This document shows, one piece after another, positions 15,866-24,064 of a stretch of DNA of 35,152 nt (positions are counted from its first letter, which is position 1; every line of letters starts with the position of its first letter). Origin of the DNA: an uncultured bacterium. Lineage in GTDB: Bacteria > Bacteroidota > Bacteroidia > Bacteroidales > CAIWKO01. The stretch is taken from NCBI GenBank assembly GCA_903862465.1, contig CAIOYH010000057.1:1-35152 (forward strand), given 5' to 3'. The notes under the pieces were generated by a model, which saw nothing but the letters and a program-made list of their open reading frames with translations, was not told the DNA's origin and made no database searches. Position numbers and translations under genes: made by a program.

Positions 15866-17224
15866 GTGAAAATAAAGGATATACATACAATTTATTTTCT
15901 CGGCATCGGAGGCATAGGCATGAGTGCTTTGGCGCGTTTCTTTAAAGCACAGGGATGCTTGGTGAGCGGCTATGACAAAACACCAACATCACTAACTCAA
16001 AAGCTGATTGAAGAAGGAATTGCTATTCATTTTGATGAAGATATCCTGCAAATTCCTACCCATGTGGATTTAGTTGTTTACACCCCTGCAATTCCTGTTT
16101 CACATGCCGAATACCAACATATCATCCATCATAACATTCCCATAAAAAAGCGTGCGGAAATATTAGGTATGATTTCATCGGATTATTTCTCCATTGCCGT
16201 GGCAGGAACCCATGGGAAGACTACTATTACGGGGTTAATTTCTCACATACTTCATACTTCTGATATCAAAATAAATGCCTTTATTGGTGGCATCGTAAAG
16301 AATTTTCAATCAAACATAGTTATATCCGACAAGGCTGAATGTATCGTTGTTGAAGCTGACGAATACGATCGTTCTTTCCTTTGGCTCAATCCCGATATTG
16401 CCATTATTTCAGCCATTGATGCCGATCATTTGGACATCTATTCAGACAAAAAGAAACTTGAAGAATCGTATCATCTTTTTGCTCAACGGATCAAACCTAA
16501 AGGCAAGCTGATTTACAAACATACGCTTTCCATTCCCATTTTGGAAGGTGTTACGTCCTATTCTTATGGTTTAGATGCAAAGGCTGATTTTTATGCTAAA
16601 GATATTTCGTTACAGAACTCTCGCTTTCATTTCACGGCTTGTCTTCTTGGTGAAGAAATTTCCATTGAGATTAAAACTCCGGGCAGACACAATATCGAAA
16701 ATGCCATTGCAGCGGCTGCCGCTTGCTATTTGCAGGGAATAAGTGTGGAGCAAATTAAGCATGGCATCCAAACCTACCAAGGGATTGCTCGGCGCTTTGA
16801 TTATCGCTTTGAAAATCCTTCAGCGATTTACATTGATGATTATGCCCATCATCCTGAAGAACTGAAAGCATTTATTAGTGCGGTTCGGGAAATGTATCCC
16901 ACAAAAAAAATCACAGGCATTTTCCAACCGCATTTGTTTTCGCGCACCTTGCATTTTGCCGACGACTTTGCTCATGTGTTGGACACACTTGATGAGGCTA
17001 TCCTACTCGATATTTATCCTGCTCGTGAACTCCCAATAGCAGGCGTTACATCCCAATTGTTATTAGACAAAATGACAATCACAAACAAAAGAATCCTTTC
17101 AAAGGACATGCTTTTGGAGGAATTAAAACATGCAAAGGTAGAAGTAATCTTAACCATAGGTGCCGGCGACATTGACCAATTAGTTCAACCCATTGAATCC
17201 ATTCTTAACAACAGATTTAAATGA
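15866..17224 (+). CDS. murC: UDP-N-acetylmuramate-L-alanine ligase
   Basis: MurC, 452 residues, attaches L-alanine to UDP-MurNAc with ATP, the first step of stem peptide synthesis. Motifs are the N-terminal FLGIGGIGMSALARF (UDP-binding), AGTHGKTTITG with its P-loop at about residues 114-119, VEADEYDRSFL, SAIDADHLDIY, the C-terminal IDDYAHHPEEL and FQPHLFSRT. The start is GTG at 15866, one base after murG. No in-frame ATG precedes the conserved N-terminus. The stop overlaps the ftsQ start (ATGA). The gene is complete, in contrast to murD in the same operon. Confidence 0.96.
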   Translation: MKIKDIHTIYFLGIGGIGMSALARFFKAQGCLVSGYDKTPTSLTQKLIEEGIAIHFDEDILQIPTHVDLVVYTPAIPVSHAEYQHIIHHNIPIKKRAEILGMISSDYFSIAVAGTHGKTTITGLISHILHTSDIKINAFIGGIVKNFQSNIVISDKAECIVVEADEYDRSFLWLNPDIAIISAIDADHLDIYSDKKKLEESYHLFAQRIKPKGKLIYKHTLSIPILEGVTSYSYGLDAKADFYAKDISLQNSRFHFTACLLGEEISIEIKTPGRHNIENAIAAAAACYLQGISVEQIKHGIQTYQGIARRFDYRFENPSAIYIDDYAHHPEELKAFISAVREMYPTKKITGIFQPHLFSRTLHFADDFAHVLDTLDEAILLDIYPARELPIAGVTSQLLLDKMTITNKRILSKDMLLEELKHAKVEVILTIGAGDIDQLVQPIESILNNRFK

Positions 17225-18015
17225 AAAACAAAATCCTTAGAATCGGTATTTGGTCACTTAGCATAGTATTATTTATTGCCTTGGTCGTCTTTGTTGTTGA
17301 GCGATATAACAGAAATAAATGTCCCCAAGTTAAAATTTCTATCGTAGCACCTTCAGATTGCATATTTATAAGCGAGCAAGAAGTGAAATCCTACGTTGCA
17401 TCTTCGGGCGATTCCCTTGTAAATAGTTCTCTATCTAAGATAAACATACAAAAACTTGAATCCAAAATCAATCAAAACCCCTTCGTGTTCAGTTCAAAAG
17501 TTTACACAAGTATAGATGGCACTGTGAATATTGACATCATTCAACGCGTTCCCATTGCCCGCATCCAAAACCTCTCAAATCAATGCTTCTATATCACAAG
17601 CGACGGACGGTTGATGCCCATCATACAGGGAAAAACTGCCCGAGTGGTGTTTGCCAATGGCTTCATACCCGATATATATTGGAACACTGTATGTCTTGCC
17701 GTGGACTCTGCACAAGCTGCCGTTGATTCCTCTAAGTCCTATAAATCGTTGAAAGCTGTCTATCAAATCTCAAAATATATCAACAAAGATGCTTTTTGGA
17801 AAGCACAAATCCAACAACTTTATATGAATCCCAACGGAGATATAGAATTAATTCCCGCTGTTGGCAAACATATTATTATCTTTGGAGACGAAAAAAATAT
17901 TCCCGAAAAGTTTGATAAGCTTAAAATATTTTATAAAAAAGCGGAGTTTATCAATGCATGGGATAAATACGATACAATCAATATAAGTTATAAAGGACAA
18001 GTAATTTGCTCATAA
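17221..18015 (+). CDS. ftsQ: cell division protein FtsQ
   Basis: A 264-residue bitopic protein. A short cytoplasmic N-terminus, one membrane helix (about 8-26, IGIWSLSIVLFIALVVFVV) and a periplasmic domain agree with FtsQ/DivIB. The segment VKSYVASSGDSLVNSSLSKI to IDIIQRVPIARIQ resembles the POTRA-beta junction of the family, and QCFYITSDGRLMPI matches the region before the beta domain. FtsQ scaffolds FtsL/FtsB-type proteins at the septum. Identification relies on this architecture and on position between murC and ftsA, as FtsQ sequences vary widely. Only 15 bp separate it from ftsA. Confidence 0.9.
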   Translation: MKNKILRIGIWSLSIVLFIALVVFVVERYNRNKCPQVKISIVAPSDCIFISEQEVKSYVASSGDSLVNSSLSKINIQKLESKINQNPFVFSSKVYTSIDGTVNIDIIQRVPIARIQNLSNQCFYITSDGRLMPIIQGKTARVVFANGFIPDIYWNTVCLAVDSAQAAVDSSKSYKSLKAVYQISKYINKDAFWKAQIQQLYMNPNGDIELIPAVGKHIIIFGDEKNIPEKFDKLKIFYKKAEFINAWDKYDTINISYKGQVICS

Positions 18016-18030
18016 AATAAAAACAAAAAT

Positions 18031-19320
18031 ATGGAAACATCAGAAATCATTGTAGGTTTAGACATCGGCACCACCAAAATAGCTGCTATCGTAGGTCGTC
18101 AAAGTCAATATGGTAAAATTGAAATCCTCGGCTATGGTTCTGCCGAATCTATCGGGGTGAAACGCGGCGTGGTCATCAATATTGATAATACCGTAGAGTC
18201 AATCAAAGCTGCTGTGAAAGAAGCTGAGGCAAAATCAGGGGTGAATATTAAATGTATCAATGTGGGTATTGCAGGTCAACACATCAAAAGTCTGCAACAT
18301 CGTGGGTCTATCATCCGAAGCACTACGCATCAAGAAATTAATCAAGACGACATCAATAGATTGATTGACGATATGTATCGTTTGGTGATGCAACCCGGGG
18401 AAGAAATCATCCACGTGATTCCGCAAGAATATATTGTTGACAAAGAAGCAGGCATTCGCAAACCTATCGGTATGGCAGGCGTATGCTTGGAAGCTAATTT
18501 CCATATCATCACAGGTTTGGTTTCTGCTGTGCAAAACATCAATCGTTGTGTGGACCGTGCCGGATTGGAAATCGTTGACCAAATTCTTGAACCTTTGGCT
18601 TCTGCTGATGCTGTTTTGAGTGATGAGGAAAAAGAAGCAGGCGTTGTGTTGGTGGATATAGGTGGTGGCACTACTGACATCGCCATCTTCCAAGACGACA
18701 TCATTCGCCACACTGCCGTTATTCCTTTGGGTGGCGACATCATCACCGAAGATATTAAGGAAGGATGCACCATCATCAAAAAAAATGCTGAAAAACTTAA
18801 AGTGCTTTACGGTTCTGCGCTCGCAAGCGAAAGCAAAGCCGACGAATTCGTTTCCATCCCCGGTTTACAAGGACGTCCTGCTAAGGAAATTAGTTTGAAG
18901 AATCTTGCAAGCATCATCGAAGCGCGTATCTCTGAAATCATTGAATACGTTTATAATGAAATCCGTTCCTCGGGCTACGAACGCAAACTCATTGCAGGTA
19001 TCGTGCTCACGGGGGGAGGCGCTCAGCTCAAAAACATCGTTCAACTCACGGAATTCCTCACGGGAATGGACACCCGCATTGGTTATCCCAATCATCATTT
19101 AGCCGAAAACGTTCCTGAAGCTATGGCTTTACCCATGTATGCAACGGGTATTGGTTTGGTGATTCGCGGATTGGCGAAACAACCCCCCATCACTCAAAAT
19201 CCTGAGCCTGAAAAACCCAAGGAAGAACCCATACAAACACATTCGAGAAAAACAGGAGGCAGTTTCTTTGATTCTTTGTTCAAAAAAGGAAAGCACTTTT
19301 TTGATGATGATGTTAACTAA
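18031..19320 (+). CDS. ftsA: cell division protein FtsA
   Basis: FtsA, 429 residues, is an actin-like ATPase that ties FtsZ filaments to the membrane and recruits downstream division proteins. Phosphate 1 (GLDIGTTKIAAIVG, residues 9-22), phosphate 2 (VVLVDIGGGTTDIAIF) and the adenosine motif (GIVLTGGGAQLKNI) are all present, as is the 1C-type subdomain (INVGIAGQHIKSLQHRG). The C-terminus ends in an amphipathic stretch, SFFDSLFKKGKHFF, suited to membrane binding. It is complete. ftsZ, which normally follows in Bacteroidota, is not there: ispG converges from the opposite strand 24 bp later. Confidence 0.96.
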   Translation: METSEIIVGLDIGTTKIAAIVGRQSQYGKIEILGYGSAESIGVKRGVVINIDNTVESIKAAVKEAEAKSGVNIKCINVGIAGQHIKSLQHRGSIIRSTTHQEINQDDINRLIDDMYRLVMQPGEEIIHVIPQEYIVDKEAGIRKPIGMAGVCLEANFHIITGLVSAVQNINRCVDRAGLEIVDQILEPLASADAVLSDEEKEAGVVLVDIGGGTTDIAIFQDDIIRHTAVIPLGGDIITEDIKEGCTIIKKNAEKLKVLYGSALASESKADEFVSIPGLQGRPAKEISLKNLASIIEARISEIIEYVYNEIRSSGYERKLIAGIVLTGGGAQLKNIVQLTEFLTGMDTRIGYPNHHLAENVPEAMALPMYATGIGLVIRGLAKQPPITQNPEPEKPKEEPIQTHSRKTGGSFFDSLFKKGKHFFDDDVN

Positions 19321-19344
19321 GCGGATCCCACCACCCTTTCTTAT

Positions 19345-21027
19345 TTATTCGTCCACCCAATCGCCATTTCCTTTAATCAACTGAATCAATTCATCCAAAG
19401 CGATGGATTCATCAATATTTTTGTGTACTAAGTTTCTACCTTTATATAAGTTTACTTTCTGCATCCCTGAACCCACATAGCCATAATCAGCGTCAGCCAT
19501 CTCGCCCGGACCGTTGACGATGCAGCCCATCACACCAATTTTGAGGTGTTTCAGATGCGATAGTCGCTCGCTAAGTTTTTTCAGTGTGCCTTCCACATCA
19601 TAAGACGTTCTGCCGCAAGTGGGGCAGGCGATGAACTCCGCTTTTACGCGCCGCAATCCCAAGGCTTGCCATAACGCAAACATCAAATCGGACACGGAAG
19701 GATGATGGGGCGCATCTATGCAGATACCATGTATCAAACCATCGGTCAGGAAGAAAGCAAATTCGGCGGAAGCCACCAAGGTCAAAGTATCATCATTCTG
19801 ATGCAAGTATTTCTTATAAAGGACCAAAGGCTGACGGTTTCCCAAAGCCTTCCATGCGAAGAGTTTTCGTCGGGCTTCATGCAAATCGGCACAAGTACTG
19901 ATATCATATAGGATAATCTTTCGCTCATCCAAAGTTGTACTCGCAGGCTTGAAATCAGCAGCATCTATCAAGACATAATCAACATTGGATGCATCGGAAA
20001 ACCGTTTAAGCATGCCGTTCTGCATATCATAATAATAATCGGGGGCGAATTTTGTTGCAGCAGCGGGAGTCTGTTGGGTAGTGATGGTTGCGGGAGGATA
20101 CATGCTGCCAATGCCATTGACGGCTATTGTGTCCGCCTTGTTGAAGCTGTAGCCTTGATGAAACACATTATCCGAAAGCGTTCTGTAGGAAGCAAGTTGC
20201 GTACACAATTGTTTCGCCACAGCTATTTCGTTTACAGGGTTTTCGGTGAGCGACACGCGCAGGGTATCGCCCAAACCTTCCATAAGCAATTCGCCAATAC
20301 CTGCGGCAGATTTGATGCGGGCGTCGGCTCCTGCACCGGCTTCGGTCACACCCAAATGCAAGGGATAATCGTAGCCAAGCGCCGTCATGCGGGCTGCCAA
20401 CAAACGATAGGAATAAATCATGGTTTTCACATTGCTCGACTTCATCGAAAGCACTAAATTATGAAACCCATGCCCGACAAACATCGCAATAAATTCGAGC
20501 GCAGAAACCACCATCCCTTCGGGTGTATCGCCATAACGTTCGGTGATGCGGGCTGATAAGGAACCATGATTGACACCCACGCGAATGGCAGTGCCATAGT
20601 CTTTACAAATGGAAATCAAAGGTAATAGGCGCGTGCTGATTTTGTCAAGCTCTTGTAGATAGGCACTCTCGGTATAGTTCAATCCTGCGGAAGCTTGTTT
20701 GTCCACATAATTTCCCGGATTGATGCGCACTTTGTGAACGTAGCGAGCGGCAATTTCGGCAGCTTCGGGCTGAAAATGTATGTCGGCAATCAGTGGCACA
20801 TTGCATCCTCTGAGCAACAATTCGGCTTTGATGATGCGCAAGTTCTCGGCTTCCGCTTTGTTGCGAGCCGTGATACGCACCATTTCGCAACCCGCATCCA
20901 CCAATGCCAAGGTTTGTTTCACCGTAGCTTCCGTGTCTGCCGTGTTGGTGTTGGTCATAGATTGGATGCGCACGGGATTCGCGCCGCCCAAAGCCAATTT
21001 GCCAATATGTAGTTCTCGAGTTATCAA
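19345..21027 (-). CDS. ispG: 4-hydroxy-3-methylbut-2-en-1-yl diphosphate synthase, three-domain type
   Basis: IspG (GcpE), 560 residues, converts MEcPP to HMBPP in the non-mevalonate isoprenoid pathway. It is the long form found in Bacteroidota, chlamydiae and plants. The N-terminal TIM barrel (about 1-265; NPVRIQSMTNTNT, RINPGNY, GVNHGSLS) is followed by an inserted domain (about 275-460). The C-terminal 4Fe-4S domain has C468-x2-C471, C502 and E509 (CPTCG; MGCIVNGPGE). No in-frame ATG exists between a good promoter box at 21071-21078 and the conserved start. TTG at 21027 is the best start, with an ATT a few codons upstream also conceivable. It converges on ftsA. Confidence 0.95.
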   Translation of the reverse strand: MITRELHIGKLALGGANPVRIQSMTNTNTADTEATVKQTLALVDAGCEMVRITARNKAEAENLRIIKAELLLRGCNVPLIADIHFQPEAAEIAARYVHKVRINPGNYVDKQASAGLNYTESAYLQELDKISTRLLPLISICKDYGTAIRVGVNHGSLSARITERYGDTPEGMVVSALEFIAMFVGHGFHNLVLSMKSSNVKTMIYSYRLLAARMTALGYDYPLHLGVTEAGAGADARIKSAAGIGELLMEGLGDTLRVSLTENPVNEIAVAKQLCTQLASYRTLSDNVFHQGYSFNKADTIAVNGIGSMYPPATITTQQTPAAATKFAPDYYYDMQNGMLKRFSDASNVDYVLIDAADFKPASTTLDERKIILYDISTCADLHEARRKLFAWKALGNRQPLVLYKKYLHQNDDTLTLVASAEFAFFLTDGLIHGICIDAPHHPSVSDLMFALWQALGLRRVKAEFIACPTCGRTSYDVEGTLKKLSERLSHLKHLKIGVMGCIVNGPGEMADADYGYVGSGMQKVNLYKGRNLVHKNIDESIALDELIQLIKGNGDWVDE

Positions 21028-21070
21028 TGGTGACGGGTTAATGTTGTATGTTTTGAATGAATTTTGATTA

Positions 21071-21078
21071 CAAAGATA
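21071..21078 (-). promoter_or_regulatory. -7 promoter box of ispG
   Basis: TATCTTTG on the minus strand is a full match to TAnnTTTG, 43 bp before the proposed TTG start of ispG. Confidence 0.6.
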
Positions 21079-21109
21079 TGAAATATTTCGTTACAGCCTT
21101 TTTCTTTTT

Positions 21110-21145
21110 GAGTTAATTGGGTTGATTGGTTAATTTAGTTGATTG
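21110..21145 (+). repeat. GTTGATTG-rich repeat, left copy
   Basis: This 36-bp sequence built of GAGTTAATTG and GGTTGATTG words pairs with an inverted copy at 23321-23357, differing by a few substitutions and one indel. Together they bracket the accessory stretch between ispG and the DUF502 gene. Confidence 0.75.
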
Positions 21146-21356
21146 GATAGAGTGGGTAATTGCAAACTTTGGCACAACAGGTGTGAGAGGCGTATTCCGT
21201 CAGCTAACTACTGGCGGAGCTATCTTCTCGATTAGCGGCTGTAAATATTTATTTCTCTCCGTAAATGTCTGTAAAATTCCGCAAATGTCCGCCGCTGTCA
21301 CTAAGAATATTTTGTCTGCGAAGAACGATTGTGTCAAACGAAGGGACAACTATTAT
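21146..21356. other. gene-free stretch downstream of repeat
   Basis: The whole gap from ispG to the DUF6326 gene is 329 bp. Apart from the ispG promoter and the GTTGATTG repeat, it holds a hairpin CCGTCAG-n7-CTGGCGG (21197-21217, one G-U pair). A plus-strand open frame here (21126-21410) runs into the DUF6326 gene and looks random. Confidence 0.5.
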
Positions 21357-21791
21357 TTATATCGTTTGTTTTTCTTGTATTGGCCATCTCCACGCATACC
21401 AAATAATTAGAAAATGAAAAATTGCTTCGATTGATTGATAATAGATATAGTAGTACCATATTTTGCCAGGCACAAAACGTGTAATGATTATTAGTATTAT
21501 GTGCAGGAAACTAACAATAATGTTTACCCATCTGTTTATGCTCGGCTTTAGTGTAAGCGAGAGTATAATCATAATTGTAGGAATAGACATTAATATTGCA
21601 GCTGCAAATAAAAAACTTTGGTTAATTGTCATTCCACCCACAATTCCTGAAATAATCTGCTCAGGAATCTCAGGTTGAAAAAGTGTCTTAATATCAGCAT
21701 AAACGTAGATAAACATCACTGCAACCCACAAAGCTGACAGTATTATCTTTACATTAATCTTTTCATTTTGAAGTGTTTTACTTTTATTCAT
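21357..21791 (-). CDS. DUF6326 family membrane protein
   Basis: A 144-residue inner-membrane protein of unknown function with four helices, at roughly residues 17-37, 61-83, 86-105 and 115-134. It looks like the DUF6326 family: WVAVMFIYVYADIKTLFQP after the first helix, QSFLFAAAILMSIPTIMIILSL in the second, KPSINRWVNII, and the closing IWYAWRWP. Two ATGs four codons apart are possible (21803 and 21791). I prefer 21791, giving MNKSKTLQN. No operon partner is near. It lies inside the stretch bracketed by inverted GTTGATTG repeats. Confidence 0.8.
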   Translation of the reverse strand: MNKSKTLQNEKINVKIILSALWVAVMFIYVYADIKTLFQPEIPEQIISGIVGGMTINQSFLFAAAILMSIPTIMIILSLTLKPSINRWVNIIVSFLHIILIIITRFVPGKIWYYYIYYQSIEAIFHFLIIWYAWRWPIQEKQTI

Positions 21792-22071
21792 AATTATTAT
21801 CATTTAATTTATTTAAATCTCACAAGTTTTACAACAGTCGTATTAGAAAATATTAGTTCTGTTCGAATCTCCTCACTTTTTTATTGTCGCTAACGTTTAT
21901 GTTGCCGTATTGCGGCAATATCTACTATTTCTATTACAGCAAGTCATACAATAGGCATGCTTTGACCAACTTTTTTCATTTTCATGCCAAACAATATTTC
22001 CGCAAAGATAAAAAATAAATCGCAATTACATATAAAATTGATTTTCAGTCGTCAAAATTATATTTGATGTT
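21792..22071. other. leader/intergenic region with promoter box and hairpin
   Basis: A minus-strand TATCTTTG box at 22003-22010 could drive the DUF6326 gene with a leader of about 200 nt. Within that leader TTGCCG-n5-CGGCAA (about 21903-21919) forms a short hairpin. No gene is seen. Confidence 0.5.
22003..22010 (-). promoter_or_regulatory. -7 promoter box, probably for DUF6326 gene
   Basis: TATCTTTG on the minus strand fully matches TAnnTTTG. The nearest downstream minus-strand gene starts about 210 bp away, so the link is tentative. Confidence 0.45.
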
Positions 22072-22362
22072 GCTAAACCTGTCCTGGCTAAAGCTAGACC
22101 TGTCCTAGCTAAAGCTAGACCTGTCCTGGCTAAAGCCAGACCTGTCCTGGTTAAAGCTAGACCTGTTCTGGCTAAAGCTAAACCTGTTCTGGCTAAAGCT
22201 AGACCTGTTCTGGCTAAAGCTAAACCTGTCCTAGCTAAAGCTAAACCTGTTCTAGCTAAAGCTAAACCTGTTCTAGCTAAAGCTAAACCTGTTCTGGCTA
22301 AAGCTAGACCTGTCCTAGCTAAAGCTAGACCTGTTCTGGCTAAAGCTGGAAGGGTCTTAGCT
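22072..22362. repeat. 21-bp minisatellite, 13 units
   Basis: Thirteen contiguous 21-bp units start at 22081 and then every 21 bp to 22333, with partial units at both ends. The consensus is GTYCTRGCTAAAGCTARACC plus T. Variation is mostly C/T and A/G at fixed positions. Both strands have an open frame through the array, giving heptapeptide repeats PVLAKAR on plus (open 22042-22491, no ATG) and LALARTG on minus (22026-22370, TTG start only). Lack of a credible start on either strand makes it most likely non-coding. Confidence 0.95.
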
Positions 22363-22435
22363 ACCTTCAATGGGTTTTTTCCGATTATCCATCACAATTT
22401 TCGTTCATCTGATGTTATTGGAACGAAATATGCAA

Positions 22436-23092
22436 TTAAGATACGGTTACGCTGTTCGATACCATCCAATCTAGAGGGGCATCCGTGCTGATGATAAATC
22501 GAGCACGCACGATGACATGAGCTCCTGAGTTAATACCGGATATGTCTCGTTTACACACAGCGGTAGAATGGCTATGAATCCATGTAACACCATTATCCGT
22601 GCTATAATCCCAATCAATAGAGTAGTTTTTCTTCGTATTTGGCTTAATTACTTTAGCCGTGATGGTGCCCGATACATTTTTCTTGTTTTTAATACTGATA
22701 TCAGGATTAACCGGTGTAACTGGTTGACTCTTGATATCATATCCATTTCTGATTATTAAAGCAGCAGCAGCAATCGGGTCGTGCAAATTATTGGCTGCTG
22801 TCTGAATAATAGCCATATTGGATTGATGGTCACCAAAGCATAAACCATAAGACATGTCCCGTTGCTCTTTTCTGTCAGCCGGACCGTTTTTCATATTGCT
22901 TTGCTTGGTGTTGAGAGTGGTAATACGACCTTGTTGAGCGGTTATTACGGAAGATTCAATCAAGTTGTCTCCACTTGTTGAAATAGCCTTCAGGGTGTTA
23001 CCCATTATAATACTGCCTGCCGGAACGCGTACAGGCTCTTTTGGTACTCCTAGAATGGCAATAACCGAAGGGTTTGAATTAATTTCTGGCAT
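22436..23092 (-). CDS. fibronectin type III-like domain protein
   Basis: A 218-residue protein without a signal peptide. The first 120 residues (SNPSVIAILGVPKEPVRVPAG to AAAALIIRNGYDIK) resemble the N-terminal part of small Bacteroidota proteins that end in a fibronectin-III-like domain. The second half fits such a domain: IDWDYSTDNGVTWIHSHS, then RDISGINSGAHVIVRARFI and a closing W-x2-SNSVTVS. The function is unknown, and the family assignment rests on pattern recognition. ATG at 23092 is supported by a TACATTTG promoter box 59 bp upstream. It is transcribed toward the 21-bp minisatellite, which begins 73 bp past its stop. Confidence 0.7.
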   Translation of the reverse strand: MPEINSNPSVIAILGVPKEPVRVPAGSIIMGNTLKAISTSGDNLIESSVITAQQGRITTLNTKQSNMKNGPADRKEQRDMSYGLCFGDHQSNMAIIQTAANNLHDPIAAAALIIRNGYDIKSQPVTPVNPDISIKNKKNVSGTITAKVIKPNTKKNYSIDWDYSTDNGVTWIHSHSTAVCKRDISGINSGAHVIVRARFIISTDAPLDWMVSNSVTVS

Positions 23093-23151
23093 TGTTTTAC
23101 ATTTTTAGGTTGTTAAATTAATAATTGATTTTTTAATTGATTTTGATGATA

Positions 23152-23159
23152 CAAATGTA
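23152..23159 (-). promoter_or_regulatory. -7 promoter box of FN3-like gene
   Basis: TACATTTG on the minus strand matches TAnnTTTG. A TTG about 22 nt further upstream could be the -33 element. Confidence 0.55.
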
Positions 23160-23320
23160 CTCATAAATATAGTAGTACCGACAATTAATATTTATATTTA
23201 TCAACATCGTATTGTTAATTGCCATGTTTATATAAATCAATATATTATATCTATAATCTACCTAAACAACTGAACAGATACATTATTTATACCGATACGG
23301 TATCTGTAATAGTCCAATCT

Positions 23321-23357
23321 CAATCAACTCAATTAACCCAATCAACCTAATTGACTC
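23321..23357 (-). repeat. GTTGATTG-rich repeat, right copy
   Basis: Inverted partner of 21110-21145. It touches the last two bases of the DUF502 gene, so it lies directly at that gene's stop. Confidence 0.75.
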
Positions 23358-23943
23358 AATCAACTTTAATGTCTTCGTTGTCCATGTCGATGACGCCGCC
23401 GGAGACGATGAATTTGATGGCGTCGGTGGAGGAGATGTTGAGGGGAGTGATGTTTTCGGCGGGGACGATGTACATGTAGCCTGTGAAGGTGAATGAGAAG
23501 GGGATATAGACGGCGATTTTTTTGCCTGAGATACCGATTTGGTCGAGTTCTTTTGAGGTTACGAAGCCCATTTGTTGGATGCCTGTGTCGCGGTTGATGA
23601 GGATAAGGACGGGTTCGTTGAATTTTTTCTTTTTGCCGACGAAGGCGCCTAGGAGGTCTTTGATGGAATTGACGATGGTTTTGAGCAGAGGTGCGCGGTT
23701 GAGGGCGCGGGTGAAGTAGGCGATGATGGGTCGGGCGATGATGGTGGAGGCAAAAAGCCCGGTGAGGGTTATGACGAGGAGAATGATGACGATGCCTAGG
23801 CCCGGGATTTGGATGGGGAGGATGTTGTCAACGAATTTGAAGATGACGTAGAGGATGTAGATGGTGATGGATATGGGGGCTAAGATGATGAGTCCCTGGA
23901 AGAATGAGTTGAGGATTTTGCGGAAGAATGTTTTTGTGTCCAT
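23356..23943 (-). CDS. DUF502 family membrane protein
   Basis: A 195-residue inner-membrane protein of the DUF502 family. Two N-terminal helices (about 14-34 and 46-68) flank the DNILPIQIPGLG loop. The rest is a soluble domain with NRAPLLKTIVNSIKDLLGAF and VYIPFSFTFTGYMYIVP, both highly typical of the family. The role is unknown; plant homologues (LCV/COV type) affect vascular patterning, which says little for bacteria. Coding-strand third positions are strongly C-rich, unlike the dcw genes. A TACTTTTG promoter box lies at 23957-23964. It is divergent from the DUF4139 gene. Confidence 0.92.
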   Translation of the reverse strand: MDTKTFFRKILNSFFQGLIILAPISITIYILYVIFKFVDNILPIQIPGLGIVIILLVITLTGLFASTIIARPIIAYFTRALNRAPLLKTIVNSIKDLLGAFVGKKKKFNEPVLILINRDTGIQQMGFVTSKELDQIGISGKKIAVYIPFSFTFTGYMYIVPAENITPLNISSTDAIKFIVSGGVIDMDNEDIKVD

Positions 23944-23956
23944 AATTTTGTTTTTG

Positions 23957-23964
23957 CAAAAGTA
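23957..23964 (-). promoter_or_regulatory. -7 promoter box of DUF502 gene
   Basis: TACTTTTG on the minus strand matches TAnnTTTG, 13 bp before the ATG. Confidence 0.55.
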
Positions 23965-24025
23965 GTGTTTGGAGATGAATTAGGAAAAATATTTTCGTTT
24001 TTTTTATGGAAAAAGGAATATTGTG

Positions 24026-24033
24026 TATCTTTA
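24026..24033 (+). promoter_or_regulatory. -7-like promoter box of DUF4139 gene
   Basis: TATCTTTA differs from TAnnTTTG at the last base and lies 31 bp before the ATG at 24065. Confidence 0.5.
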
Positions 24034-24064
24034 TAGCGTTGTTTCATTTTAAAAATTTAATAGT

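Noticed and set aside
18235-18779. Two minus-strand frames within ftsA
   Set aside because: Shadows of a conserved gene, with no family resemblance.
21126-21410. Plus-strand frame of 94 residues
   Set aside because: It begins in the GTTGATTG repeat and overlaps the 3' end of the DUF6326 gene on the other strand. Composition looks random.
22026-22370. LALARTG heptad-repeat protein on the minus strand
   Set aside because: Only a TTG start and no promoter box in the right place. The opposite strand is open as well, which is expected for a 21-bp repeat without stops.
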